DNA of 64,000 nt. It comes from Oscheius sp. JU75. Lineage: Eukaryota; Nematoda; Chromadorea; Rhabditida; Rhabditidae. Position 1 is the first letter of the stretch; each line of letters begins with the position of its first letter. Positions 10,931 through 21,386 of this stretch are shown here, piece after piece. The notes below the pieces were generated by a model, which did no database searches, was not told the DNA's origin, and worked only from the letters and a program-made list of their open reading frames with translations. Location of the stretch: contig JASJZC010000002.1 of assembly GCA_037178855.1 (NCBI GenBank), positions 3,100,001-3,164,000 on the forward strand, in the 5' to 3' direction. Made by a program: the position numbers and the translations under genes.

Positions 10931-11096
10931 ATCTCCGAAAGGGCTGGAATGAAGATGTCACGGGCGGTGATCCAACAGCTGTGCCCGTGACATATTTGCA
11001 GGTCAGTTTCTCACTATTGTTTCATACTGTTTTTTATTTGTAATTCTATGCTAACGTGAAAAGTTACGCATAAGTCTATGCTGTGACGTTTCTGAG

Positions 11097-11576
11097 CTGA
11101 AAATAGCTGCAGAAGCACTAGCTCGCTCCCAAGAACAGTTGGAAGGAGATATCGCAGCATTGAGAGAAACTATAGCGGAATTGCAACAACGTACCAATTT
11201 ACAGGTCCACGAAGAGAATGAAGATGTGAATACGACATACGACAAACTCGACCGGGAGATTCAGCTCCTGGAAGGTCTCTCCCAGGCTGAACGCAGTAAG
11301 CACTTAAATTCGCCTGCTGTACAAGGATTCCTGGATGACACTGACGATGAGATTCAGATGCCATCGCCGCCAAGGAGGCAAAGATCGAGGAGCTCACACA
11401 GATGGCCGAGGAATACGAGGAGGATCTCAGACTCGATAGAAAGATGTGTGTCTGTTTACTCGGACGATGAGTTTGACAGAGAAGAAAGAGATTTGGCTAA
11501 GCAAAATATCCTAAAGTTCAAATATGCACCACCAGTTGAGCCGCCTCTAGAAACGAGTCCTTTGATAGGTTCTTAA
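11097..11576 (+). CDS. Coiled-coil protein, unidentified (5' end uncertain)
   Basis: Exons 11097-11295, 11358-11445 and 11480-11576 join in phase and encode 127 residues plus stop. The exons switch frame at strong donors (gtaagc at 11296) and acceptors, which restores a continuous heptad-like pattern: RETIAELQQR, LDREIQLLEGL, AKEAKIEELTQMAEEYEEDL. The C-terminus is proline-rich (YAPPVEPPLETSPLIGS). A likely upstream exon ends at 11001 (…VPVTYLQ), with the next intron ending in an unusual GAG acceptor at 11096. The intron 11446-11479 is only 34 nt. No family recognised. Its stop is 64 nt from a degraded transposase on the other strand. Confidence 0.6.
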   Translation: MKIAAEALARSQEQLEGDIAALRETIAELQQRTNLQVHEENEDVNTTYDKLDREIQLLEGLSQAERSKHLNSPAVQGFLDDTDDEIQMPSPPRRQRSRSSHRWPRNTRRISDSIERCVSVYSDDEFDREERDLAKQNILKFKYAPPVEPPLETSPLIGS

Positions 11577-11639
11577 TGATGTTCCGTAACAAATATCCTA
11601 GGGATATTTATGGAGAAGAAGAACAAAAACAGTACTTCA

Positions 11640-12311
11640 TCACACAAAATTAGTCAGGTGGAGGATAAGCAAGTTATGCTTAGCAATCAATTCCAGAAAA
11701 CGATAGAATGGATCAGAGCAAACACGACGGCCATTCAGCGACTTCCACCAATGAAGGGCCAGGTGGGAAGGGAGGATCCGTTTAAGAACACCTGGTCCAA
11801 GACGGAGAAGAGGCTTATTCATTTCTCTCCATTGGCACTCAATCATCTGGGTGGAACAGATAGTGACAGAGTCCACGAAGTTACGGCTGTGGCTCACAGC
11901 CTGGCGACCTTATTCGTGGTTGATGACCTGGCGGTATGCACGCCACTCGTCACTGAAGATCATTGTGCCAAGGATCAAGAAGATCAGAGTAGCGGCGGTT
12001 CTGTTCTTCACGCTGAAGGCGCGGACTTCTCGGGTACTTCTGTAAATCATCCCGAACTGTCATGGACCTGAAAGCAAAATTGTTTAGATAAATGACTATA
12101 CTCACCCTGGGATCGTCGAAGATAATTGTTGTTCATGGTGTCCATGAAGATTTCCTTCCAAGTACCTGCCTCGATTGGTCTTGCGAGTTTCTTTTATGAA
12201 ACACTCATCCACTTCTACCACTTCTTTAACGCCTTCCATTTCAACCCATGATGTCAGAAAGGATCGAGACGCGGGTATCCTTGACAAGGTTGGATGCCAT
12301 ATAGACAACAT
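11640..12311 (-). pseudogene. Merlin/ISXO2-like DDE transposase remnant
   Basis: The minus strand carries the ISXO2/Merlin signature in pieces and in order: VEVDECFIKETRKTNRGRYL, then KNRTAATL, then MIFSDEWRAY, then a VNHS-like HSRNFVDSVT block and a Q-W-R stretch matching the usual N/QWRxxK region. The catalytic residues D (VDE), D (SDEW) and the late acidic/Q position can be placed. A TAA stop interrupts the frame between the second and third blocks, and the upstream part also needs a frame change or a 38-nt intron. It is therefore probably dead. Annotated as a Merlin-superfamily DNA transposon relic. Confidence 0.75.
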
Positions 12312-12360
12312 CTTGGGGGGTCGTTCGGATACATCCGCAACGTTATTCTAAGTACTATCT

Positions 12361-12375
12361 GCCCCCCCCCCCCCC
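12361..12375. repeat. Poly-C tract
   Basis: A run of 14 C bases just upstream of the transposase relic. Such runs are prone to length error in sequencing. Confidence 0.8.
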
Positions 12376-12573
12376 TCTCGACGGGATTCCTTAAGATTAT
12401 AGACTGGGTAGTTAAGGAATTACCTTTATACCTCGAACTGAAGGCTATTTATCGTCTCTTTGTCGGAGTACTGATACTGAATTGTTCTCATACCTCGTTT
12501 TATTCGAATCACAACGTGGGATAACCGTAAAGATCATAAAGTGTACAGTCCTCTACAAAAATACTAACAAAAT

Positions 12574-14928
12574 TCAAGATTGGATTTCTTTGACAGAGTC
12601 GTAAAGAGCTTCGATGAGACGAATATATGTGCGGGCTGTGTCTCCGAGACCGATCTGGAAACAGAGCAAAAGTTTCCGGTTGGAAAAACAACACTAACCT
12701 TGAGATGATTGCTCATGTAGGCGAGCGAGATCTCAGTCTCAAAGTCAACCTTGGCGTTTTGACCGCCGTAGCCCGCGTGTCCGTACAGCTTGTAGGTGCT
12801 CTGAATCAGTTGGTTGCATAGAAAGGTAATATTATACAAAAAGTCGAGTAACTGGCAGACAGATATCAGTTTTAAGGAGCTAGTACTCAAGACACAGTAT
12901 GTCGTTAGACAGTTAATTGGGAAGCGGGTGGTCAACTGGTAAGCAGATAGACGAGGAAAAGCTCAAATGTTGTAAAGAACAGATGAACCGATCAGTGAGA
13001 CACTACCATGGGAAGGGTAGTCGAGAAACAGGTGGTAGTCGTGTGAGAGTCAATTGACAAACAGTGAGGAAACAGCCAAGGGTTAGGTATTCAAGGATTT
13101 GATTGACAGAGATCAGACAGTCAAGTGACAGTACGTTAAGATTCAAGGCATATGTAGTCAGGAGAGCAGTATCAGAACAGATAGTCAAGAGACGTGTAAT
13201 CCCCTCGTCTAGACAGGCAGTCAAGTAACAGGTGGTCAATAAGAATGAGTAGTCTAGAGACAGGTCAAATTAGGTAGTCAAGGACCGAAGATAACACACA
13301 TTATTTCTCTTAAACCTCTGCAGCATCAGACCCTGTCCTCTGGGCACTGTAGCTCCTGTGACCATGTCAGTCTCGGTCGTGTAGTCAGAAATCATCGACT
13401 GGACTGTCTTCTTGGACATAATCTCTCCCCTCCTCCACTTCTCGAACAGCGCGGCCACGTCTCTTGCCACACCGATACCCAAGACTGCTGCCTGTTCGAC
13501 CAAGAACAGGTCCGGATTATTCAGAGTAATTTCATTGACGAATTGGATCCACGGCACAGTATGACTGACATTCATCATCATTCCGCCTGTCAGAATCTGC
13601 TTGATGAATCTAAAAGCTAAAAATTCTGTGTCGAAAGGTGAGATAAACCTTGGCAGATTGATGTTCTCGGGAGCGTGAAGGAACTCTTCGAAGATTTGCC
13701 ATTTCGTGGGAGCCTTGAGTCGAGCGACACGATAGGTTTCGGTTGTGGGAAGGCCGATGTGGAAGTCGATGGCTGGAAAAGAGAGATCATTTAACGAAAG
13801 CCGGAAAACAGACATGGAGGCACAAGATACAGTAACCAAGACGAACACAGGCGCCAAATACTTATGCTGTCATCCGAATGAATGTGTGCTCAGCTGTGTC
13901 AAGATTTTCAAAATTATGTCGACTAAATTTCGTGTTGAGACCCATGAAGGAACGTGTATAAGTAGACGTCTGAGCTCAAACATAAGAGCAGTGGGAGAGA
14001 ACAAATCTGACAGAAGTTTGGACAGGAAAACAAGGACAGAATGCACATACAATCAGAACTAATGGTAAGCTGTCCCGTGATCCATGAAAGAGATCTGGAC
14101 TGTTAGACAGTATTTGGGCCCCAACTTCTCTGTCCCCCTAAGACGACTCACAGTGCTTATCCGCGATTTCCTCCTTGAAGTACTGTCCGATAGACCTCTT
14201 CTCCAGATCTGTCCTCCTAACCAGCTGATCCACGAGCCATCCGTAAGTGACAGCATGATACCCAGTCGCCTGTCCAACCGGCCAGTTGGGCTCCTGTTCC
14301 TCGAAGAGTTTCGCAATCGCTTGATGATTTTTTGCCGTGTCTAAGTCGATTGGGATGTTGGTAAAAGCTAGTCCTGACTGGATTAAAGATCTTTGGGGTA
14401 ACGAGAGTAGCCTACTCTGTGAGCCATGACCATCCGGACAGTGATATTCTCTTTTCCGTTTCTTCCAAATCTGGGCCAGTACTTGACTACCGGCTCATCC
14501 CAATCGATCAGGTGCTCGTCGACCAGCTTCCCGATGCAGAGAGCGGCGACTGCCTGGAAGAGTAAGAGTCATTTAGGCAGTTACTCTCCCTTACCTTGGT
14601 AGTCGAAAAGGCAATGTTCATTGTATCCTCTCTCCACAGTCTGCCACTCTCTTTGTCTGAATAGCCTCCCCACAGATCGACTACCAGCTCTCCCTTATAG
14701 TACACAGCGAAGGCTCCACCTCCTCTCTCCCAATTCTCCGCCAAGTTCAGTCTAAACCCAGTTTTCCTATCGCTCCTTCTCTTACCTGAACGCCTCTCGG
14801 ACCTTCTCGAACCCCTTGGTGACTGTTCCATAAAGATGGACCTCCTGCTCCTTGGCATCGAACAGGAACAGCTTGTACCCGTAGGCTATGAGGGCTAGAA
14901 GGATCGAATAGGTTACTATGGAGCCCAT
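12574..14928 (-). CDS. lact-like: LACT family serine beta-lactamase-like protein
   Basis: Eight exons join in phase: 14928-14786, 14751-14595, 14553-14416, 14377-14152, 13772-13649, 13609-13300, 12800-12699 and 12654-12574, giving 426 residues. The N-terminus is one hydrophobic helix (IVTYSILLALIAYGYKLFLF), a probable membrane anchor. The penicillin-binding-protein fold motifs are visible: SxxK as FSTTK, the tyrosine region as YHAVTYGW, and HAGYGGQ in place of KTG/HxG. GGGAFAVYYKGELVVDLWGG is the family hallmark. Related nematode LACT and mammalian LACTB proteins are serine hydrolase-like; the substrate is unknown. The 499-nt intron 12801-13299 is a GACAG-rich island. The start is supported by the anchor directly after the ATG. 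Confidence 0.9.
12990..13295. repeat. GACAG/GTCAAG-rich island inside an intron
   Basis: By eye there are five GACAG words in about 300 nt on the + strand, with many AGTCAAG and ACAGGT words between. No exact tandem unit is visible. It lies in intron 12801-13299 of the LACT-type gene. Confidence 0.5.
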
Positions 14929-15006
14929 TTGTACTCCTAAAAATCGATAGAGACTTGGTTAAAAGAGGGCGAAATGAGACAACTGAAAGCTTCAGGACAT
15001 AGCGGA

Positions 15007-15579
15007 ATGTTCAAAGGGCTGCGCTCGAAATGGTCTGGAACCTATAAAGAGGAAAGTGAGGGAGGGTCTTGCAGTGTACAGCTACTGTTAGGATCAGAAG
15101 GTCACTGCAATACTAAAGAACCGAGTTAAGTATACTACGTTTTAAAAACTCTAATCCCAGATTGTAGAGCTTCTGCTTCTAGACAGCAACCATCTCTGAC
15201 GAGTAGAGTCACTCTCAATGAGTTCCAGACAAAAGCAAAAGAGACAAGCAATTACCTAAGTTCCGTGGAGAAAAAAGAGCAGGCAAGAAATCAACTGCGC
15301 CTTGAGCATGGTACCGATGTGGATCAGATGGCAGTCTCAGCCAAGTTGACAAGCAGAGAGGGCGGTGAGCAGGTAGGTCCTTTGGTCGCTTGGAACGAGG
15401 CTAGAACCAGAGAGAATGCCTGGCTGAGAAGAGTCGTCCGCAAGAATGAGCCACCGCCGCTTCCAGAGGTCCCGAAAGAGAAGAAGAAGTGGAAGTACCC
15501 TCGAGTGGAGAAAAAACATCATTTGAAGACAGGACTGAAGAAAGAACTCGGGGCTGATAGTCAGTTCACGAACAAGTGA
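15007..15579 (+). CDS. Unidentified basic protein, two exons
   Basis: Exons 15007-15100 and 15161-15579 join in phase to 170 residues. The N-terminus is M-F-K-G-L-R-S-K. The rest is polar with K, R and E, with a proline run (NEPPPLPEVPKEKKKWKYPR) and a lysine-rich end. No domain is recognised. It starts 78 nt from the start of the LACT-type gene on the other strand, so the two may share a promoter region. The donor is weak (gtcact), so the first exon is less certain than the second. Confidence 0.45.
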
Positions 15580-16253
15580 CTACCACATCTTGGCCACAAC
15601 AAGTACTACGAAGGTCTCATGTGGAGTCGATGATCAACAGATGGTCGAAGAAGCCGGCCTGGAAGGGCGACAAGTACTGCAACACTTTTGAGAGGTGTGT
15701 CATAGAGTTCAAACTGGGATGTGATGGCAACTTTTGCAGTAACCTACTCAAATCCTATTTCTGACTGTTGGAGACGGTAGCAAGACTTTCCCAGAGGGAA
15801 GAGAATCCAGACAGGATCAGTAGCAAAAAAGCACAGGAGTAAGGTTCTCATTAGATTCTTTACCTAGATCCTGTGATTTGCTACGCGCAAAAAGGGGTGT
15901 GTTTTCTGCTCGAATGGCAGAGCCTGACCTATCTCCTTTGACCTTTGTATTGAGGGACAGAGTCTGTCCAATTTGGTTCTTCCCTGCGGGCTGTCAGACT
16001 ACTTTCGAAACTCTCACAAACCGTTCGCTTGCATGAAGATCAACTAGTTTCACCTTTTGTAGGCGAAAGACGAACTTATCCCTAGTCTTTTGAAGCAGTT
16101 CCAGAAAATCTGTATCCTATGTTTGGAAACTGTAGCACTGCCTATGGATTGAGAGATGTAGTCAATTACCTATTCAAAAACTGTGGGGAACTGACTTATC
16201 GTTTTGAACTGTCTTCTTGAGCAACTTCTTTGAATGCCAATTCTCGTTTGACC

Positions 16254-16559
16254 AGTCTTTATCTTCCAATCCGCACGCTATCGGTCTGGAATGAGAACGG
16301 CATGCGGGATCTCCGTCAGATTACCGCCCAAATGCTCAAAGGACATCAGTGGATGGCTCATCACTACCGCGAAGAGCCAGACGAGTCGTCAGTCCCACAA
16401 CCCGAAGCCTCTCAGATCTTCCGCCGCAACTTGCCCAAAGGCGAAGAGCAGGAGCTGCCCCGGAAGAACTTTACTAAGCGGATGCGCGTTAAAATGGCTG
16501 TAAGATGGGGTCTGGAACAATGGAAAAAAGGTGATAGGCAGCAACTAGAGAGAGACTAA
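16254..16559 (+). CDS. Unidentified exon or small gene
   Basis: A reading frame open after a possible acceptor at 16253 runs to a stop at 16557-16559. It is charged and rich in Q, R, E and W: QITAQMLKGHQWMAHHYREE and MAVRWGLEQWKKGDRQQLER. It looks coding by composition, but no start exon was found. It could belong to the same locus as 15007-15579. No family recognised. Confidence 0.35.
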   Translation, partial: SLYLPIRTLSVWNENGMRDLRQITAQMLKGHQWMAHHYREEPDESSVPQPEASQIFRRNLPKGEEQELPRKNFTKRMRVKMAVRWGLEQWKKGDRQQLERD

Positions 16560-17315
16560 CTGAGTTTGAGAGCAAAGAGCAAGAAGCAAATTATTAAAAA
16601 AGCATTGAGAATCGTTTGGAAGGAAGAACGTATCCAAATCAACAGGAAACGATTGAAAGTTTGTCAGTTTTCCACTCTGTTTGCACAAAATGAAATGTGT
16701 TGCTTGCAAGAGAAAGTACGAGATAGAACTTACCTTTTCCAAGATGTTTGGGTCAAAATTTTTTTTGACTTCATAACGCAAGTCGAAAATCTAAGGATCT
16801 GTGGGTATTTGGAGGAAAGCTGAGCTTATTCTTAAGGGACTAGCTTTTAAAACATTTGTAATGTTTAAAAGCAAGGATAGGAAGCTGTTGCCTTGGAAAC
16901 GAGGAAGTATACCTCGCTAGGATTTCCGTAACGACCGCGATATGTTTCTGTTGTCCTGACAGTTTGAACAGAGATCAGGACAAGGGGTCAAAGTACAAAC
17001 AGTAAACAAACAAGATTTTAGAGGTTTTGTGGCTAAAGACACCTGTTTCTGACCCACAGAACCCGGAAATAGAGAAAAAGCTTGAAACAGATTGAAGACA
17101 CGCCGACTGTCATCTAAAGCCCAGATAAGAAATCGTTCCACTCTCGACAAACACGTGGTAACGAGCGGCGAGGCGCGCAAACTTCAATGACCGTTGGGAT
17201 TAGGCACACATTTTATCCTTTTTCTGGGTAAAAATCACAAGAACATGTACCGGGGAATGAGGATCTCGCAAGAGGAGACTAGTAGTATAAAAATATAGAC
17301 AAAAATCTACACAAA

Positions 17316-18504
17316 TTAGTTACTGGAATAAGAAGAAGTGGGCGTGGAGAGTTTGGCTTTGGCCTGGGCCTCCAGTACCTCTTTGTCCTCGTAGGTCGCC
17401 CCGAAAATGGTCACACCGGCCACAAGCATTGTCACCGTAAAGAATTGAGCCATTATGCGGTACTGCATGTACTTCTGGGCGCCTAGTTTGTCGCCGAGGA
17501 ACGAGGATCTAGATTTTTGATTAGAAAAAGAGTGAAGAGGGGGTACCTGAACATTCCGAGTAGCGCAGCGCAGGTGAGACCCATTCCGACGATGACGCCG
17601 GGATTGCTCGCCGCGTTGCTCATCACACCGGAATTCTTTGTCCCGCTGATATCTTTTCCTCTCTGGAAGCCGATGTCGGACGGGATGGCGGGGATCTGGA
17701 AATGGGGAGTTAAAAACCGGGAAAAAGTGCTGGATCACTTTCTGAACAAACTATGTCTATCCAAAAGAGTCTAAAATCACAAACAAGTTCGAAACGGCAA
17801 CAACATTGGCAATTGGATCGGTAAACGGGGTTTGGGATAGAGCACAGGTTCAAACTCTGGGGAAAATGGTTTATTTTAAAGATCCAGGCATCTTAGGACT
17901 AGGAAAGTTTGTTTTTTTTTGAGGAAAACTCAATTTTGATCCTTGTCTCGGAACTGAACGACTACTAACAGGGCATAGAATTCCCATCTACTTCTACAAC
18001 TACCTTTTCTGAAGTATCTCAAGCCCAAGCCGAAGTATTTTTTTAATAAAAAATTGTTGTGAACAGAAGTTTCTAGAATCTAGTTCCAAAAACTGAAAAC
18101 CCATACATCCTTTAGTAGCTAGTTTCCTATAGGGTTCTGTATTATCGCGAAAAAAGTAAGCTAACTGATTGCAAGATACACATTTCCCGAACACGGTTTA
18201 CACAGAAGCCTATGCCTTCTGAGTTTTTTTTTCGTTCATTGATTTCGCTTTTACATCAAACTACTCTTGCTCTGAATTAAATAGATGCGGGAAAGCTAAC
18301 TCACCCCGCTGTACCTGCCGTCGTTGTCCTTGGTCCGACTCAGCTGGTCCGGCGTTAGGTGTTCCTTTTTCCACTGGTAGGTTCCACGTTGTGCCACCTC
18401 CTGAACCAATCTCATTCATAGAAATTCAAAAACAAGAAACTAACCTCCTCTGGTGGGTCCCGGACACCGGCGTAGGCCATGAAAACTTTGCGGAAGAGTC
18501 CCAT
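17316..18504 (-). CDS. HIG1-domain protein (mitochondrial respiratory supercomplex factor family)
   Basis: Four exons join in phase: 18504-18445, 18400-18305, 17695-17547 and 17508-17316, giving 165 residues. The C-terminal half has the HIG1 pattern: SNPGVIVGMGLTCAALLGMF as the first membrane helix, a short loop with the conserved basic Y-R-x-x-A-Q-x-F (MQYRIMAQFF), then VTMLVAGVTIFGA as the second helix. HIG1-domain proteins sit in the inner mitochondrial membrane and affect complex III/IV assembly. The N-terminal 80 residues are longer than in HIGD1. The start lies 182 nt after the stop of the FAM162-type gene on the same strand, an operon-like arrangement. Intron 17696-18304 is long for this locus. 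Confidence 0.85.
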
Positions 18505-18686
18505 TTTGTTTGTGTAGTCTGAGCCTTGACATTAGGACAAAAAGTAGAATATCAAAAAGAGCGATCGGAGTGAGCCTCTTCACGAGCAAGAAAAAAATGA
18601 TTACAAATAAGTTTGTTTACACGAGAAAACTCAAAAATATACCGGTAATAAGGAGTCCAACTAGCATTCTATGTACATAAAAGTGT

Positions 18687-19285
18687 CTACATCTTGGTCA
18701 CGACAACGCCGGCGGCCCGATCGCGTGTGATTCTCTCGTGGTTCCACCTTTCGGCGGCAAAGAAGAGCGTGAAGAAGCCGGTGACGGCCGTCACAATGAA
18801 GATCACTCGCATGCGGTCGTGCATACGATTCATTGTCCCGTTTCTGTGGAAAAAGGAAGTTAAAAAATCAAAAAATGAGAACTAACGCGACAATTTCGGG
18901 AATATCCTTCTGACTCGGGTAGAGCTTCGTCCAGACGAGAAAGCGTCGCTGCCATTTGGTCGGACGGTAGCCGTCTTCTAAAATGACAAAGCTCAGTTTA
19001 AAATTCAACAAAACAAACCTGGATCGGCACTGTGCTGCCGCTGCTCGACGACTTTTCGCTGGTGGATAGCCTTGGTGGCGTACAGCGGCTTGTGACCTTC
19101 TACATCTGTCGAATAACCTTCTTCCTGTAATTTTTTTAGGATTAGAAATGTAAGAAAGTACTAAGAACTACCTTGAGACCACCTCCAATCTCGGTTTGCT
19201 TCCTGGCCGGCGGCTCCGAGGCGAATGGACGTAAAGGAAGTCGACAGCCAACTCGGACTCCGGTGACGAGACGGGACGATAGCAT
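18687..19285 (-). CDS. FAM162 (UPF0389) family mitochondrial protein
   Basis: Four exons join in phase: 19285-19172, 19124-19019, 18977-18887 and 18843-18687, giving 155 residues. The N-terminus is a likely mitochondrial presequence (MLSSRLVTGVRVGCRLPLRP). The family core follows: PTKWQRRFLVWTKLYPSQKD then IPEIV, matching the FAM162 pattern of a basic W/F-x-x-x-x-L-x-W-T block followed by IP. After it a membrane helix (VIFIVTAVTGFFTLFFAA) ends in a basic tail. Human FAM162A is a hypoxia- and apoptosis-linked mitochondrial protein; function here is inferred from family only. It lies directly upstream of the HIG1 gene on the same strand. Confidence 0.85.
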
Positions 19286-21386
19286 TTTCGAAGGAAACTG
19301 ATAAAACATGGTAAATCGAAATTGTAAGGGAAAAATATAAGAAACCCCATGACATAACGCGTAAACCCCATGACACAATACGAAAACAAAGTGGGAAACA
19401 AACATATTTTGCATGGAACGCCTTGAAATGTTTCCAGATCTTTTCTCTTCGAGCAAATGGGAATTTTTGGCATTTCTAGCGTCTAACATATTCCAAAGTC
19501 AGCCACGGAGCAACATAATAGAGAAGAGTTTTAAAGATCGTGCTTTACGGGCGGCGCGAGCGACCGAAAATATGCCGACAACAACTCTCCAATCTGGTGG
19601 AATCAATACAAACCGGAAAAGTCTTATTATTTTTGTGAATTTGCCCTTAGAATAGACAAAAACTGGATGAAAAACTTGAGGCGAGTTGGAAATGGGAGAG
19701 AAATACTTAAAAGACCCACCTCACGAGCCCCCAGGCAGTTCGAGCATGTTTGTTATTGGGAAAATGAGGGTAGGAAGCATACCAGACTAGGGAAACCCCA
19801 TTGGATTGCTGACAAATCCGCTTGGGTTAAATAGCAAGTCTACACGTAAGAGGGCGGGTGCGTGAGACAGACTTTCACAAATGTCACGTAGGCCCCAGAG
19901 GTTGGGAAACTTTTCGGACTGGCAACAGCTGCGCATATTGGGAAAAGTCACGTAGGCAACAAATTGAATATCTGATTGGTTGCGCAAAAATAGAGAAACA
20001 AATGAATGTTGTTTTTAAAAACTTGCACAGAGCCCGTTTGTCTCGCTATTTGACAACAAATCTGAAACGGTGTAAGAAGAGAGGAGGAACTGAAGAAAAA
20101 GAACAAAATTGGCCGGATTTTGAATGCGTACAAAAATATTTCGAGGTCCTGGAACGATTTCCCTGAAAGTCAATATGTATAACATCTTGCCGTCAAAATT
20201 GAAGTTATTGGGGCGGTTGTATTGCTTTGCATGCTGAAATAATTCGTTCTGTTTTTCATTGCACGTTCCTCTTATCGCTTTGGTTGTTGTACGTTTTGTT
20301 TAGTTATCTTACTCTAACAGTATTAAGCTCGACCTGCTGATTACAAAACAGCAGACGAAAAGCCTGTAAGATCAGAGACTCATGGAAGAAACAGCAGCAG
20401 CATCATAGAACAACCGGCCTGTCCGTTCTCCCTGCATATGACGTCAGAGAGACGCGTCTACCTCACAGACTCTGCACATGGCTCCATTCCCAAGGAAAAG
20501 AGTACAGGCCCTTGACCAACATAGAGATAAAGATAGTTCCCGAGTCTTTACGGGAGAGACAGTCTACAAGAATATCTCCCCTCTATCCATTGCCTACCAA
20601 AAGACCATTGTGTGTCGAACGCGGGACACACAACACAGCGCGATACAACTTTTTCTGCCGCTTGTTCCTTATCTCTAAAGGAGGTCTCAAGTGCAAAGTA
20701 CCTTTGCATTTCAGTCTTCTGCTATCTACTCTGCCTGTCACGCATATCTTTCTAGCAGAGAACAGCCTAGCTTAGCTTATTGTTGTTTAGGTAATTAAAT
20801 AGCCGAAAAGGCAGACTTCCGGTTTCTATGCTTGTTTCTAGTGCTCCCTCTTAGTGCTCCTGATCTTTTCTCATTGTATTCGATTACTTTTTCTGTGCCT
20901 GTGTTTCTACATCTGTTCTTTTCTAACCCCTACACTCTTAGTCTAGTTCTTATCTTATTCCGGTCAACCTGGTCACTTGACAATTGGGCTCCTGAAATGC
21001 CAAAGGACATGTCGTTTTTGGTTTTTGACAATGGTCTTTATAACATTGAATTACATACACCAATGTCTGTCTTATCTGAAGCATAGGCTCCATTTTCTGG
21101 TCTGTAGTTGACCCAATTCAGGAAGTAGTGCTGTAGACTTACAGCTCCTCTCAAAACTTGACTTTACTGTTCCCTGAAAATGAGCGAAGCATCTACATTA
21201 ACACAGCCATCCAGTCTTCCTTACTCCTTCTTACCTGTATGGGACTTCCAGATACCCCTTCTTCTCCGAAAAAGCATGTGACCTTTAGGACTCTCGTGTC
21301 ATTAAAAAGACGATCCGTCTCGCCTATTACACAGTCTTTGGACCGTGCTCTTTCCAAGTCATTCTCCAGCTTTCAGTCTATGCGTG
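19286..21386. other. Intergenic between divergent genes
   Basis: Two kilobases with no supported gene. An open frame at 19858-20166 (102 codons, K/R-rich) has no partner exon or recognisable motif. The stretch 20830-20970 is pyrimidine-rich. Confidence 0.4.

Noticed and set aside
11610-12071. 153-codon + strand open frame
   Set aside because: It is antisense to the Merlin-type transposase blocks, which show clear family motifs on the minus strand.
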